Shown: piece after piece, positions 16,785 to 25,760 of the stretch | Layout of the letters: each line of letters opens with the position of its first letter | Numbering within the stretch: position 1 is the first letter of the stretch | Assembly (NCBI RefSeq): GCF_000964545.1 | Contig: NZ_BBVD01000013.1 | Coordinates: forward strand, 115,679 to 179,678 | Source of the DNA: Comamonas thiooxydans | Lineage (GTDB): Bacteria > Pseudomonadota > Gammaproteobacteria > Burkholderiales > Burkholderiaceae_C | DNA length: 64,000 nucleotides | Reading direction: 5' to 3' | Notes under the pieces: generated by a model | Told to the model about the DNA's origin: nothing | Database searches by the model: none | The model's input: only the letters and a program-made list of their open reading frames with translations | Translations under genes and position numbers: made by a program

Positions 16785-17387
16785 TCAGGGATTCGGGCTG
16801 TCCTGGGCTGCAGGCAAGCCGCAGACCGGGCAGAAATTATCACCATGACCGACTTCATGCCCGGCCGGGCAGTGGCGGGTCTTGAGCATGGAAGGCAGGT
16901 TCCAGCTCGAGAAGAAGATGCAAAATGCCATGCCGTAGAAGATCATCCAGTGGCCCGAGAACACGCGCAAGCCGTGCTGCTGCTCCGCCATGCCGCCCGC
17001 AATGCCGAGAAAAAAGTTGGCAAAAGCGTAAATGAAGACCGCATAGGCAGTGTTGCGCATCCAGGAGGGGCAGCCTGCGAGCACCTTCTTCCAGGAAAAC
17101 TGCAGGCGATTGCCGTTGTTGATGCGCTGAGCAATCAGTGCCGCAGGCATCCAGACGGCAAAAATCCCGATGGTCATGGCGCTTGTGAATGTCTCCAGGA
17201 TATCTTGAGGTAAGTGTGTTTCAAGTGCATCGATCTGCCCTGCAAATGCTGCCAAATGTGTGATTGCACTGAGTACAAAGCCCATTCCGGAAATCAGCAT
17301 CAGTGGCGGCAGAAGAATTTGCATGGCGGCTTGAAAAGATAAAAAAGGAGCTGAAAGCTCTTGTTTACTGGTAGTTTCAGTAGTCAA
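16785..17387 (-). CDS. Membrane protein with C-terminal zinc ribbon, unknown function
   Basis: This 200-residue protein has about four hydrophobic segments, near residues 22-50, 67-88, 112-133 and 145-160. A short cytoplasmic-looking tail follows with CPAGHEVGHGDNFCPVCG. The pairs CPxxH and CPVCG look like a zinc-ribbon knuckle. I do not recognise a named family. The reading starts with MTTETTSKQ. The following gene on the same strand (17417-18007) is another small membrane protein, so the two may form a unit. Confidence 0.7.
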   Translation of the reverse strand: MTTETTSKQELSAPFLSFQAAMQILLPPLMLISGMGFVLSAITHLAAFAGQIDALETHLPQDILETFTSAMTIGIFAVWMPAALIAQRINNGNRLQFSWKKVLAGCPSWMRNTAYAVFIYAFANFFLGIAGGMAEQQHGLRVFSGHWMIFYGMAFCIFFSSWNLPSMLKTRHCPAGHEVGHGDNFCPVCGLPAAQDSPNP

Positions 17388-17416
17388 TCAGATGTTTTTT
17401 TATTGTGGCACAGCGA

Positions 17417-18007
17417 TCAGTGCTCATCTTTTTGCTGTGGGGCCGCCAGACGAATGCTGTCCACAAGTCTGCCGAAGTAGCTTTCGCGCATGGACAGCGA
17501 GGCGGGCAATGGGGCAGATGGCAGGCTGTCGTAGCCATCTTCATCAATGCAGAACTCGAAAAACAGGTAGTCGACTTCGGGCAGCTTGAGCTGATGGCGG
17601 CAGGCATGGCGGCCTGTGCCCCGTTTTTTCTCGGCAATGGTCTGCATGCTGGTATTGCTTCCCAGGACCGCCGTATAGGCCATGGGCAGGGTGGCTGCCA
17701 GGTTGAGCCAGAGCATGAAAGCCATGAAAGCGGTGCATAGCAAGGCCATCAGCCAGCGCTTGATGGGGCCGTAGCTGAGCCAGGGGCCTGCCGGTTGCCA
17801 AAGTCCCAGCCTATGGAGTCGCAGCAGCCAGATGCCGGCGGCTGCCGTAAGTGCCAGCGCCAGATACAGCGCGATCAGCTGCCAATGCGCATCGGGTATG
17901 AAGCTGCGCCAGAAAATGGGGGCGAGTGCGCCCACCATCACCGCCATGAAAGCGACGATCAGCCATTTCTGTGGATTGGATGTTTCAGGTTTCCAGAGCC
18001 AGTTCAT
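17417..18007 (-). CDS. Small integral membrane protein, unknown function
   Basis: The 196-residue product has three clear hydrophobic helices (about residues 15-32, 43-62 and 83-110). A soluble C-terminal half follows, with an acidic stretch FFEFCIDEDGYDSLP and an MRESYFGRLVDSIRL segment. It starts MNWLWKPE. It lies 29 bp upstream of the zinc-ribbon membrane protein on the same strand. No family is recognised. Confidence 0.7.
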   Translation of the reverse strand: MNWLWKPETSNPQKWLIVAFMAVMVGALAPIFWRSFIPDAHWQLIALYLALALTAAAGIWLLRLHRLGLWQPAGPWLSYGPIKRWLMALLCTAFMAFMLWLNLAATLPMAYTAVLGSNTSMQTIAEKKRGTGRHACRHQLKLPEVDYLFFEFCIDEDGYDSLPSAPLPASLSMRESYFGRLVDSIRLAAPQQKDEH

Positions 18008-18056
18008 GCTTGTTGCATCGGTTGGGGTGCTGCCGGTAGTTTGATCTGAGCCAGGT

Positions 18057-18521
18057 TCAAAGAGTTTTTCGCATACGCGCGTTGCTCAGGGCAATGCCAC
18101 GTACGACGGGGATTTGCTGGCGCTGTAGCTCAAAGCCGAAATGAGCGAAGAAAGCCTGGGCATTGAGACTGACATCGGCGGTCAGCTCAGACAGGCCGTT
18201 TTGCCGTGCTGCTTGTTCGATATGTGCAAGCAGCAATCGGCCCACGCCCTGGCGCGCATATTGCGGGGCTACAAAAAAGTGGTCGATATAGCCATTGGCC
18301 TGCAGATCGGCATAACCCATGGGTGAGTCATTGGTGCAGATAGCGACAAAAGGCTTGAGTGCCTGGATGCGCTGGCGCCACTCCATCCAGTCGGGATGTT
18401 GTGGCGCCCAGGCGTCAAGCTGCACCTGGCTGTAGTGATTCACTGCCAGCTGATGAACAGCATCGTGAAACACCTGCCATAGCGCGACTTCATCTCCGGG
18501 GCGATAGCTGCGTACATGCAT
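18057..18521 (-). CDS. GNAT family N-acetyltransferase
   Basis: A 154-residue GNAT-fold protein with the acetyl-CoA-binding loop in FVAPQYARQGVGRLLLAHIE (about residues 84-103), motif A RQGVG, and an N-terminal IRxxxPxD-like start (MHVRSYRPGDEVALWQVF). The substrate cannot be read. The internal ATG at 18521 is preferred; a longer frame adds 34 Cys/His-rich residues unlike the family. The single gene is on the minus strand upstream of, and divergent from, the Mrp operon. Confidence 0.85.
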   Translation of the reverse strand: MHVRSYRPGDEVALWQVFHDAVHQLAVNHYSQVQLDAWAPQHPDWMEWRQRIQALKPFVAICTNDSPMGYADLQANGYIDHFFVAPQYARQGVGRLLLAHIEQAARQNGLSELTADVSLNAQAFFAHFGFELQRQQIPVVRGIALSNARMRKTL

Positions 18522-18745
18522 GGGTTGGCAGATTGATTGAGTTTGGCAAAAATGGTTTGCAGCAGATGTATGACACCGGTGCCGCGCGCAAGGGCGGCTG
18601 TGGAAGCACTTCTTTATCTGCATGCAACCCGCTGTTTTGATGGATTTTCTGTCATCAACTAAAGGTGAACTGTGGTCTAAAGTCTGTGAAATGCTCAGGT
18701 TTTTATAGCGGAAAAAATAACGTCAACCTCTAGAATGATCCGCCC

Positions 18746-21721
18746 ATGCCCTTGATATACCTCATCCTCCTACCTTTTGCAGGCAGCCTTTTGGCTGCTT
18801 TATTGCCTGCGAATGCGCGCAATACTGAATCAACACTCGCGGGTGTCATTGCGCTGATATGCGCAATTCAGGTAGGGATGCTGTTCCCGGAAATGGCCGA
18901 TGGAGCGGTGCTCAGGCAGGAGATTTCCTGGCTGCCGGCGCTGGGGCTGAATCTGGTGATCCGCATGGACGGGTTCGCCTGGCTGTTCTCCATGCTGGTC
19001 TTCGGCATTGGTGCGCTGGTGGTGCTTTACGCGCGCTACTACATGTCGCCCACTGATCCTGTACCGCGCTTTTTCTCGTTTTTTCTGGCCTTCATGGGGG
19101 CCATGGCGGGGGTGGTGCTCTCGGGAAACATCATTCAGCTGGTATTTTTCTGGGAACTGACCAGTCTTTTTTCGTTCCTGCTGATCGGCTACTGGTATCA
19201 CCGCAAGGATGCGCGCCGGGGCGCACGCATGGCTTTGACGGTCACGGGAACGGGCGGGCTGGCCATGCTGGTGGGCATGCTGGTGCTGGGTCATATCGTG
19301 GGCAGCTATGACCTCGACAATGTTCTGGCTGCAGGGCAGCAGATTCGCGATAGTCACCTCTATCTGTTGGCATTGGTGCTGATTTTGCTTGGTGCGCTAA
19401 CGAAGAGTGCTCAATTTCCATTTCAGTTCTGGCTGCCAAACGCCATGGCGGCTCCCACGCCCGTGTCGGCCTATCTGCACTCGGCCACCATGGTCAAGGC
19501 CGGTGTGTTTCTGCTGGCACGGCTGTGGCCGGTGCTGGCAGACACCGATGCATGGTTCTGGTTGGTCGGTGGAGCCGGTGCCATGACGCTGCTGATTGGC
19601 GGCTATTGCGCGATGTTCCAGCATGATCTCAAGGGTTTGCTCGCGTATTCGACGATTTCACACCTGGGTCTTATTACCTTGCTGCTGGGCCTGAACAGCA
19701 AGCTGGCCGCCGTGGCGGCGGTGTTTCACATCATGAACCATGCGACCTTCAAGGCTTCGCTGTTCATGGCTGCTGGCATCGTGGACCATGAAAGCGGCAC
19801 GCGTGACATCAGGCGTCTCTCGGGCCTGCGCTTCATGATGCCGATCACGGCCACGCTGGCCTGTGTGGCCAGTGCCGCCATGGCCGGCGTGCCCTTGCTC
19901 AACGGCTTCATCTCCAAGGAAATGTTCTTTGCCGAGACCGTCTATCTGGATGCAGCACCCTGGGTCAAGACTGTGCTGCCCGTGGTTGCGACCGTGGCGG
20001 GCATGTTCAGCGTGGCCTATTCGCTGCGCTTTACGTTCGATGTCTTTTTTGGGCCCCAGGCAAACGATCTCCCTCACGAGCCGCACGAGCCGCCGCACTG
20101 GATGCGTGTACCGGTGGAGCTGCTCGTGCTGGCTTGCCTGATCGTCGGCATCTTCCCGGCCTGGGCAGTGGGCGGTTTTCTGGCTGTCGCTGCAACTCCA
20201 GTCGTAGGCGGTGACTTGCCGCAGTACAGCCTGGCCATCTGGCATGGCTGGAATATGCCGCTGATCATGAGCCTGGTGGCGCTGGCTGGCGGTATCTTGC
20301 TCTACACCATGCTGCGCTGGCAGCGCACGGTCGGACACTTTGATACGACGCCCGTGCTGGGCCGTGTCAGCGGTCGCAGGATTTTTGAGAGTCTGCTGGC
20401 TCGCATCACCTGGCTGGGCCGGGCGGGGCGCCGCAATCTGTCCACGCGCCGCCTGCAGTGGCAGATGCTGTGGCTGGTCTGCGTTGCTCTGGTGGCAGCA
20501 GCATTGCCAATGTGGCTATGGGGCATGAAGCTGGGCAATCGCGGCACTTTGCCCGTGTCTTCGGCTTTTGTCCTGCTCTGGGCGATTGGCTGCCTGTGTG
20601 CGCTGGGCACGGCCTGGAAAGCCAAGTACCACCGGATGACTGCATTGATCATGCTCGGCGGCACGGGCCTGTGCACGGTGCTGACCTTCCTCTGGTTCTC
20701 GGCTCCCGATCTGGCTCTGACTCAACTGGTGGTGGAAGTCGCCACCACGGTGCTGATCCTGCTGGGGCTGCGCTGGCTGCCCAAGCGGGACAAGAATATG
20801 CGCACGGCCGATAACGCCGATGCCAGGGCGAAGGCACGCCGCCTGCGCGATCTGGTGCTGTCGCTGATTGCTGGTGGCGGTATGGCCTGGCTGGCGTTTG
20901 CCATGATGAGCCGGCCTTTCTATGAAAGCACCTCCACCTTTTTCCTCGAAAACGCGCTGGGCGGCGGTGGCGGCACCAATGTGGTCAATGTGATGCTGGT
21001 GGACTTCCGCGGCTTTGACACCTTTGGCGAAATCGTGGTGCTGGGCATTGTGGCCATCGTCATCTATGCGCTGCTGCGCCGCTTCCGTCCGGCACGCGAG
21101 GCCATGGACATCCCGGAGCAGCAGCGTTATGTGCCTGGCGATTTGCAGACCGACCTGCTCAACCCGCGCAATGCCAGCGATACAGCCGTGGGCTACCTGA
21201 TGGTGCCAGCCGTGCTGGTGCGATTGCTGCTGCCGTTTGCGACGCTGGTGGCTGCCTATATCTTTGTGCGCGGCCATAACCAGCCTGGCGGCGGGTTTGT
21301 GGCCGGGCTGGTGTTTTCGGTCGCCTTGCTGATGCAATACATCATCTCGGGCACGCATTGGGTGGAGGCGCATCTGCCGCTGTATCCACGTCGCTGGATT
21401 GCCGCAGGTCTGCTTTTTGCGCTGGGCACAGGCCTGGGCTCGGTGGCCGTTGGCTACCCCTTCCTGACCAGCCACAGCTTTGACTTTTCGCTGCCGTTGG
21501 TGGGACATGTGCATCTCGCCAGCGCCACCTTCTTCGATATCGGGGTGTTTGCGCTGGTGGTGGGCTCCACCATGCTGATCCTGACGGCGATAGCCCACCA
21601 ATCGGTGCGCGGACACCGCTTCCATGCACGCTTGCTGGAAGAGCAGGAACAAGAGGCCAAAAAGGCCGAGGCCGAGGTGCAGGCAGCCACAGCTGCAGCA
21701 CTGGCAAGGGGAGGTATGTAA
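18746..21721 (+). CDS. mrpA: Mrp/Pha cation:proton antiporter subunit A fused to subunit B
   Basis: The 991-residue polytopic protein begins with the MrpA/NuoL-like region, including FFWELTSLFSFLLIGYWYH and the proton-pump core QFPFQFWLPNAMAAPTPVSAYLHSATMVKAG near residues 225-255. The C-terminal part ends with the MrpB domain (YIFVRGHNQPGGGFVAGLVFSVALLMQYI, about 832-860), so A and B are fused as in the rhizobial PhaA and many proteobacteria. It is the main subunit of an Na+ or K+/H+ antiporter used in pH and salt homeostasis. A TAGAAT hexamer lies only 10 bp before the ATG and no ribosome site is seen. Confidence 0.94.
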   Translation: MPLIYLILLPFAGSLLAALLPANARNTESTLAGVIALICAIQVGMLFPEMADGAVLRQEISWLPALGLNLVIRMDGFAWLFSMLVFGIGALVVLYARYYMSPTDPVPRFFSFFLAFMGAMAGVVLSGNIIQLVFFWELTSLFSFLLIGYWYHRKDARRGARMALTVTGTGGLAMLVGMLVLGHIVGSYDLDNVLAAGQQIRDSHLYLLALVLILLGALTKSAQFPFQFWLPNAMAAPTPVSAYLHSATMVKAGVFLLARLWPVLADTDAWFWLVGGAGAMTLLIGGYCAMFQHDLKGLLAYSTISHLGLITLLLGLNSKLAAVAAVFHIMNHATFKASLFMAAGIVDHESGTRDIRRLSGLRFMMPITATLACVASAAMAGVPLLNGFISKEMFFAETVYLDAAPWVKTVLPVVATVAGMFSVAYSLRFTFDVFFGPQANDLPHEPHEPPHWMRVPVELLVLACLIVGIFPAWAVGGFLAVAATPVVGGDLPQYSLAIWHGWNMPLIMSLVALAGGILLYTMLRWQRTVGHFDTTPVLGRVSGRRIFESLLARITWLGRAGRRNLSTRRLQWQMLWLVCVALVAAALPMWLWGMKLGNRGTLPVSSAFVLLWAIGCLCALGTAWKAKYHRMTALIMLGGTGLCTVLTFLWFSAPDLALTQLVVEVATTVLILLGLRWLPKRDKNMRTADNADARAKARRLRDLVLSLIAGGGMAWLAFAMMSRPFYESTSTFFLENALGGGGGTNVVNVMLVDFRGFDTFGEIVVLGIVAIVIYALLRRFRPAREAMDIPEQQRYVPGDLQTDLLNPRNASDTAVGYLMVPAVLVRLLLPFATLVAAYIFVRGHNQPGGGFVAGLVFSVALLMQYIISGTHWVEAHLPLYPRRWIAAGLLFALGTGLGSVAVGYPFLTSHSFDFSLPLVGHVHLASATFFDIGVFALVVGSTMLILTAIAHQSVRGHRFHARLLEEQEQEAKKAEAEVQAATAAALARGGM

Positions 21722-22086
21722 TGGAAATCGTTTTGGCCATTGCCATCGGTGTGCTCACCGGCTCGGGCGTCTGGTTGTTGCTGCGCCCGCGTAGCTACCA
21801 GGTCATCATGGGGCTGGCGCTGCTGTCCTATGCCGTCAATCTGTTCATCTTCTCCATGGGGCGCCAGGGCCTGTCGATCAACAAGGTGCCGGTGCTGCAA
21901 AACGGTGTGCCGACCGATTTGTCGCACTATGCAGACCCCATGCCTCAGGCCCTGGTGCTGACTGCCATCGTCATCGGCTTTGCCATGACGGCGCTGTTCC
22001 TGGTCGTGCTGCTGGCATCGCGCGGCGCTTCTGGAAACGACCATGTGGATGGCGTGCACTCGCGTACCGAACAGGAAATGCTATGA
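21721..22086 (+). CDS. mrpC: Mrp antiporter subunit C (NuoK-like)
   Basis: A 121-residue, three-helix NuoK-like protein. The family segment RSYQVIMGLALLSYAVNLFIF occupies about residues 23-43 and DPMPQALVLTAIVIGFAMTAL about 72-92. The ATG overlaps the stop of the A subunit by one base, so translation is coupled. It sits in the membrane complex between the A and D subunits. Confidence 0.93.
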   Translation: MEIVLAIAIGVLTGSGVWLLLRPRSYQVIMGLALLSYAVNLFIFSMGRQGLSINKVPVLQNGVPTDLSHYADPMPQALVLTAIVIGFAMTALFLVVLLASRGASGNDHVDGVHSRTEQEML

Positions 22087-23915
22087 CCGGGTGGACCGAG
22101 CGTTTGATGCCGCACCTGATGCTGGCTCCCATCATGCTGCCCATGCTGACGGCAGCGCTGATGCTGTTTTTGCGTGAAGAGCGTCAGCGCCTGAAGCTGG
22201 GCATGAACATCCTGTCCACCACGATCAGTCTGGTGATCGTGGTCATGCTGCTGGGCTGGACCAACCAGGCGGGCTCTGCCGTCACCATGTCGGTCTATAT
22301 GCCCGGCAACTGGCCGGCGCCCTTTGGCATCGCGCTGGCGCTGGACAGGCTGACTGCTCTGATGCTGCTGGTCACCTATGTGGTGGCACTGGCGGCGCTG
22401 GTGTTTTCCGCTGCGCGCTGGCACAAGGCCGGGGTGCATTTCCACCCCTTGTTCCAGCTGCAGCTGATGGGGCTCAGCGGTGCCTTCATCACGGCCGATC
22501 TGTTCAATCTGTTCGTGTTCTTCGAGATCATGCTGGCAGCCTCTTACGGTTTGCTGCTGCATGGTTCCGGCAGCACGCGCATTCAGGCCGGCCTTCACTA
22601 TATCGCCATCAATCTGGCAGCGTCTTCGCTGTTCCTGATCGGCGTCTCCATGCTCTACGGCATTACCGGAACGCTCAATATGGCCGATCTGGCCCGCGCC
22701 ATTCCGCAGGTGCAGGACGCTGACCGCGGCCTGCTGCATGCGGCAGCGGGTGTGCTGGGAACGGCATTTTTGATCAAGGCGGCGCTGTGGCCGCTGAATT
22801 TCTGGCTGGTTCCTGGCTACAGTGCGGCGACTGCGCCGGTGGGAGCCTTGTTTGCGCTCATGACCAAGGTGGGTGTCTATGTCATCTTGCGCCTGTGGAC
22901 CTTGCTGTTCAGCTCGGAAGCCGGGGCATCGGCCCTGTTTGGCAGTACCTGGCTGATCGTGGGCGGCATGCTGACCATGGCCTTTGGTGCGATAGGCATG
23001 CTGGGCTCGCAACGGTTGACCCATCTGGCGGGCTTCGCCGCCATTCTTTCGTCCGGTACCCTGCTGGCCGCGACGGGTTTTGGCCAGAATCTGCTGACAG
23101 CCGGCCTGCTGTATTACCTGCCGGGCTCCACGCTGGCAGTTGCGGCCCTATTCCTGATCGCCGATGTGGTGGACCGCTGGCGCGTGGATGATGACGCGGG
23201 CGAGCCCTATGAGGACGATGAAGCGCCATTCCTCAATGCAGAGCTGTTGCCCACCGAAGGCTTCAATCTCGACGATGATGAAGAGCTCATGATCGGTCGG
23301 GCCTTCCCGGCAGCGGCGGCTTTTCTGGGTCTGAGCTTCATGGCCTGCACCTTGCTGATCTCGGGCCTGCCGCCTCTGGCCGGCTTTCTCGGCAAATTCG
23401 CCATGCTGACCAGCCTGCTCAATCCGCTGGGCATGGGGACATCCAGTGGTGTGAAGGCCGGTCCGCTGGGCTGGAGCATGGTGGCCCTGCTCATCATCAC
23501 CGGTCTGATGGCGTTGGTGGCACTCACGCGCGCCGGTATCCGACATTTCTGGGCCAATCCGGAGCAGAGCGCGCCATCACTCAAGGTGGCGGAAGGCCTG
23601 CCCATCGTTGCACTGCTGCTGTGCTGTGTGGTGTTGACGGTCAAGGCTGATGATGTGATGCGCTATACCCAGCGAGCGGCCAATGCCCTGCATTCGCCCG
23701 ATGTCTATGTGCGTACCGTCCTGGGTCTTGCTCCGGTACCTGCGCCCAAGGAGAAGAAGGCTCAGGAGGCTGCGGGTCCCGAGGCGGCGGCACGTGCTGC
23801 CGCGCTGGAAATGCAGGCGGAGCCCGTCCCCGGTATCGGCGATGAAAGCGAAGCTGCGCAGGATGCCGCTACCCAGACCGCCGCCTCGGCTCAGAAAGAG
23901 GAGGGCCGCCCATGA
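22083..23915 (+). CDS. mrpD: Mrp antiporter subunit D (NuoM/N-like)
   Basis: A 610-residue polytopic antiporter-like subunit with the core motif KAALWPLNFWLVPGYSAATAPVGALFALMTKVGVY (about residues 232-266), including the conserved lysines of the proton channel. It is longer than the ~500-residue Bacillus MrpD, with an acidic insertion (EPYEDDEAPFLNAELLPTEGFNLDDDEELM, about 377-406) and a Glu/Ala/Gln-rich hydrophilic tail after residue ~545. It overlaps mrpC and mrpE by 4 bp (ATGA). Confidence 0.93.
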   Translation: MTGWTERLMPHLMLAPIMLPMLTAALMLFLREERQRLKLGMNILSTTISLVIVVMLLGWTNQAGSAVTMSVYMPGNWPAPFGIALALDRLTALMLLVTYVVALAALVFSAARWHKAGVHFHPLFQLQLMGLSGAFITADLFNLFVFFEIMLAASYGLLLHGSGSTRIQAGLHYIAINLAASSLFLIGVSMLYGITGTLNMADLARAIPQVQDADRGLLHAAAGVLGTAFLIKAALWPLNFWLVPGYSAATAPVGALFALMTKVGVYVILRLWTLLFSSEAGASALFGSTWLIVGGMLTMAFGAIGMLGSQRLTHLAGFAAILSSGTLLAATGFGQNLLTAGLLYYLPGSTLAVAALFLIADVVDRWRVDDDAGEPYEDDEAPFLNAELLPTEGFNLDDDEELMIGRAFPAAAAFLGLSFMACTLLISGLPPLAGFLGKFAMLTSLLNPLGMGTSSGVKAGPLGWSMVALLIITGLMALVALTRAGIRHFWANPEQSAPSLKVAEGLPIVALLLCCVVLTVKADDVMRYTQRAANALHSPDVYVRTVLGLAPVPAPKEKKAQEAAGPEAAARAAALEMQAEPVPGIGDESEAAQDAATQTAASAQKEEGRP

Positions 23916-24412
23916 AGAACATCATGAAATCCATCTTCCCGGCACCGCTGCTGTCGGTAGCTCTGCTGGTGCTGTGGCTGCTGCTCAACCGCTCGGTCAG
24001 TGCCGGCCAGATCTTGCTGGGCCTGATCCTGGGCCTGCTGATTCCCGTGCTGCTGCGCGGCCTGCGCCCCTTGCCGGTGCGGGTCAGCCATCCGCTGAGC
24101 ATTCTTAAGCTGGCATTCCGTGTGGTCTGCGACACCTCGGTCTCCAACTTCAATGTGGTGCGTTTTCTGCTGCTGCCGCGCATGCGCAAGCACCCGGCGG
24201 CCTTTGTCCATATTCCGCTCGAGCTGCGCGATCCCAACGGGCTGGCAGTACTGGCCATGATCGTCTGCCTGACGCCCGGCACTTCCTGGGCCGAAATTTC
24301 GCGTGACCGCTCCATGCTGCTGCTGCATGCGCTGGAGGTGGAGGATGCCAAGCAGATGGCCGACTTTGTGAAGTCCCGCTACGAGAGCCTGCTGATGGAG
24401 ATTTTTGAATGA
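23912..24412 (+). CDS. mrpE: Mrp antiporter subunit E
   Basis: A 166-residue MnhE-family protein with two N-terminal membrane helices and the conserved motif VCLTPGTSWAEISRDRSMLLLHALE (about residues 118-142), the TPGT core being typical. It overlaps both neighbours by 4 bp. Confidence 0.93.
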   Translation: MKNIMKSIFPAPLLSVALLVLWLLLNRSVSAGQILLGLILGLLIPVLLRGLRPLPVRVSHPLSILKLAFRVVCDTSVSNFNVVRFLLLPRMRKHPAAFVHIPLELRDPNGLAVLAMIVCLTPGTSWAEISRDRSMLLLHALEVEDAKQMADFVKSRYESLLMEIFE

Positions 24413-24687
24413 ACCCCTGGTTTTATTGGGTGCTGATGGCATCTCTGGTCATGCTGCTGGCGGCCATGGGTTGCTCGGTGCTGCGCCTGCTCAAGGGGCC
24501 GCATGCGCAGGATCGCGTGCTGGCGCTGGACTGCATGTATCTCAACGGCATGCTGGCCATGCTGGTCATGGGCATTCTGTATGACAGCACCAACTATTTC
24601 GAGGCAGCCTTGCTGGTGGCTCTGTTCGGCTGCGTCGGCTCCACGGCCATGGCCAAGTTCCTGTTGCGCGGCGAGGTGATCGAATGA
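24409..24687 (+). CDS. mrpF: Mrp antiporter subunit F
   Basis: A 92-residue three-helix protein of the MrpF family with the typical segment RLLKGPHAQDRVLALDCMYLN (about residues 25-45). It overlaps mrpE and mrpG by 4 bp each. Confidence 0.92.
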   Translation: MNPWFYWVLMASLVMLLAAMGCSVLRLLKGPHAQDRVLALDCMYLNGMLAMLVMGILYDSTNYFEAALLVALFGCVGSTAMAKFLLRGEVIE

Positions 24688-25112
24688 GTACCGAGGTCAT
24701 TGGCGTGGATCTGCCGCTGTGGGCCCAGATTCTGGTGGCGGCCCTGGTCTTCGGTGGTTCGCTGATTGCTCTCATGGGCTCCGTGGGCTTGCTGCGGCTC
24801 AAAAGCTATTTCGAGCGCGTGCACGCGCCCTCCATCATCGCCACCATGGGCTGCTGGCTCATCATGCATGCCACCTGGATCTACTTTTCCGTCAGCGGCC
24901 AGGGCTTTGTCATGCACTCGGTGCTGATTGCCATCTTCATTGCCGTGACCGTGCCCATCACCACCATCTTCCTCATGCGCGCTGCGCTGTTTCGCTCGCG
25001 GCGGGCAGGAGAGAGCGTACCGCCCACGCTCAGCAACCTGGTGCGCAACGAACCCCTGGACGAGGAAGAGGCCGCCGAGGCCGATGAAAAGCCTGCGGCG
25101 CATAAAGCCTGA
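24684..25112 (+). CDS. mrpG: Mrp antiporter subunit G
   Basis: A 142-residue MnhG-family protein. Three helices are present with the motif MGSVGLLRLKSYFERVHAPSI (about residues 31-51), followed by GCWLIMHATWIYF. It ends in an acidic Glu/Asp/Ala tail. It is the last gene of the six-gene antiporter operon; the CrcB gene follows 53 bp later and might be read through. Confidence 0.93.
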   Translation: MSTEVIGVDLPLWAQILVAALVFGGSLIALMGSVGLLRLKSYFERVHAPSIIATMGCWLIMHATWIYFSVSGQGFVMHSVLIAIFIAVTVPITTIFLMRAALFRSRRAGESVPPTLSNLVRNEPLDEEEAAEADEKPAAHKA

Positions 25113-25165
25113 AATCCTGCCGCCCAAGCCTTTCAGGGCCGCAGTCTTGCGCTAGATTGGCAGCC

Positions 25166-25543
25166 ATGCTCAATATTGTTGCCATCTGCATCGGTGCCTG
25201 CCTGGGCGCCCTGTCGCGCTGGGGGCTGGGACTGTGGCTGAGTGCCGGAGCCAGCATGCCCTGGGGCACTCTTGCCGCCAATCTGATCGGCGGCTATCTG
25301 ATCGGCGTCTTCATCGCGCTGTTTCAGGCCATGCCCCAGCTGGATCCGGTCTGGAAACTGGCCATCATCACCGGCTTTCTCGGTGCTTTGACTACGTTTT
25401 CCAGCTACTCGGCCGAGGTCATCGGCCTGCTGCAGCAGCAGCGCCTGGCCGCAGCCCTGGGCTGGGCCTGTGTGCATCTGGTCGGCTCTCTGTTCATGAC
25501 CTACATGGGTATGCTCAGCTGGAGCATCGGGTTCAGCCGTTAA
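25166..25543 (+). CDS. crcB: Fluoride ion channel (CrcB/FluC)
   Basis: A 125-residue four-helix membrane protein with the CrcB marks GALSRWGLG near residue 15, WGTLAANLIGGYLIG near 30-44 and GFLGALTTFSSYSAE near 70-84, the last carrying the Na+/fluoride-pore residues. It exports fluoride as a dual-topology dimer. The ATG at 25166 is chosen over a TTG three codons earlier. No fluoride riboswitch could be recognised in the 53 bp upstream. Confidence 0.93.
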   Translation: MLNIVAICIGACLGALSRWGLGLWLSAGASMPWGTLAANLIGGYLIGVFIALFQAMPQLDPVWKLAIITGFLGALTTFSSYSAEVIGLLQQQRLAAALGWACVHLVGSLFMTYMGMLSWSIGFSR

Positions 25544-25760
25544 GCTGGCAGACCATTTGCCACTATTGCGGCAAACTGCTTCAGCGTTTAGAGGCGAAAT
25601 ACTCTCCAGAGCTATAGCTTTGTGAGCGTATAGTGCAAGCATCATCTGCACTACAGGTGCATTTGAGCTTGAAGTACTTGACGGATGGGCGGTCAGCGCT
25701 ACGAAATCTTTAGGGATGGCTGTAGTCCGTGCTGCTCAGCATTCTAAGAACCGAGGGTCC

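Noticed and set aside
25113..25165. Fluoride riboswitch before crcB
   Set aside because: The 53-bp gap does not contain the conserved fluoride riboswitch core as I know it.
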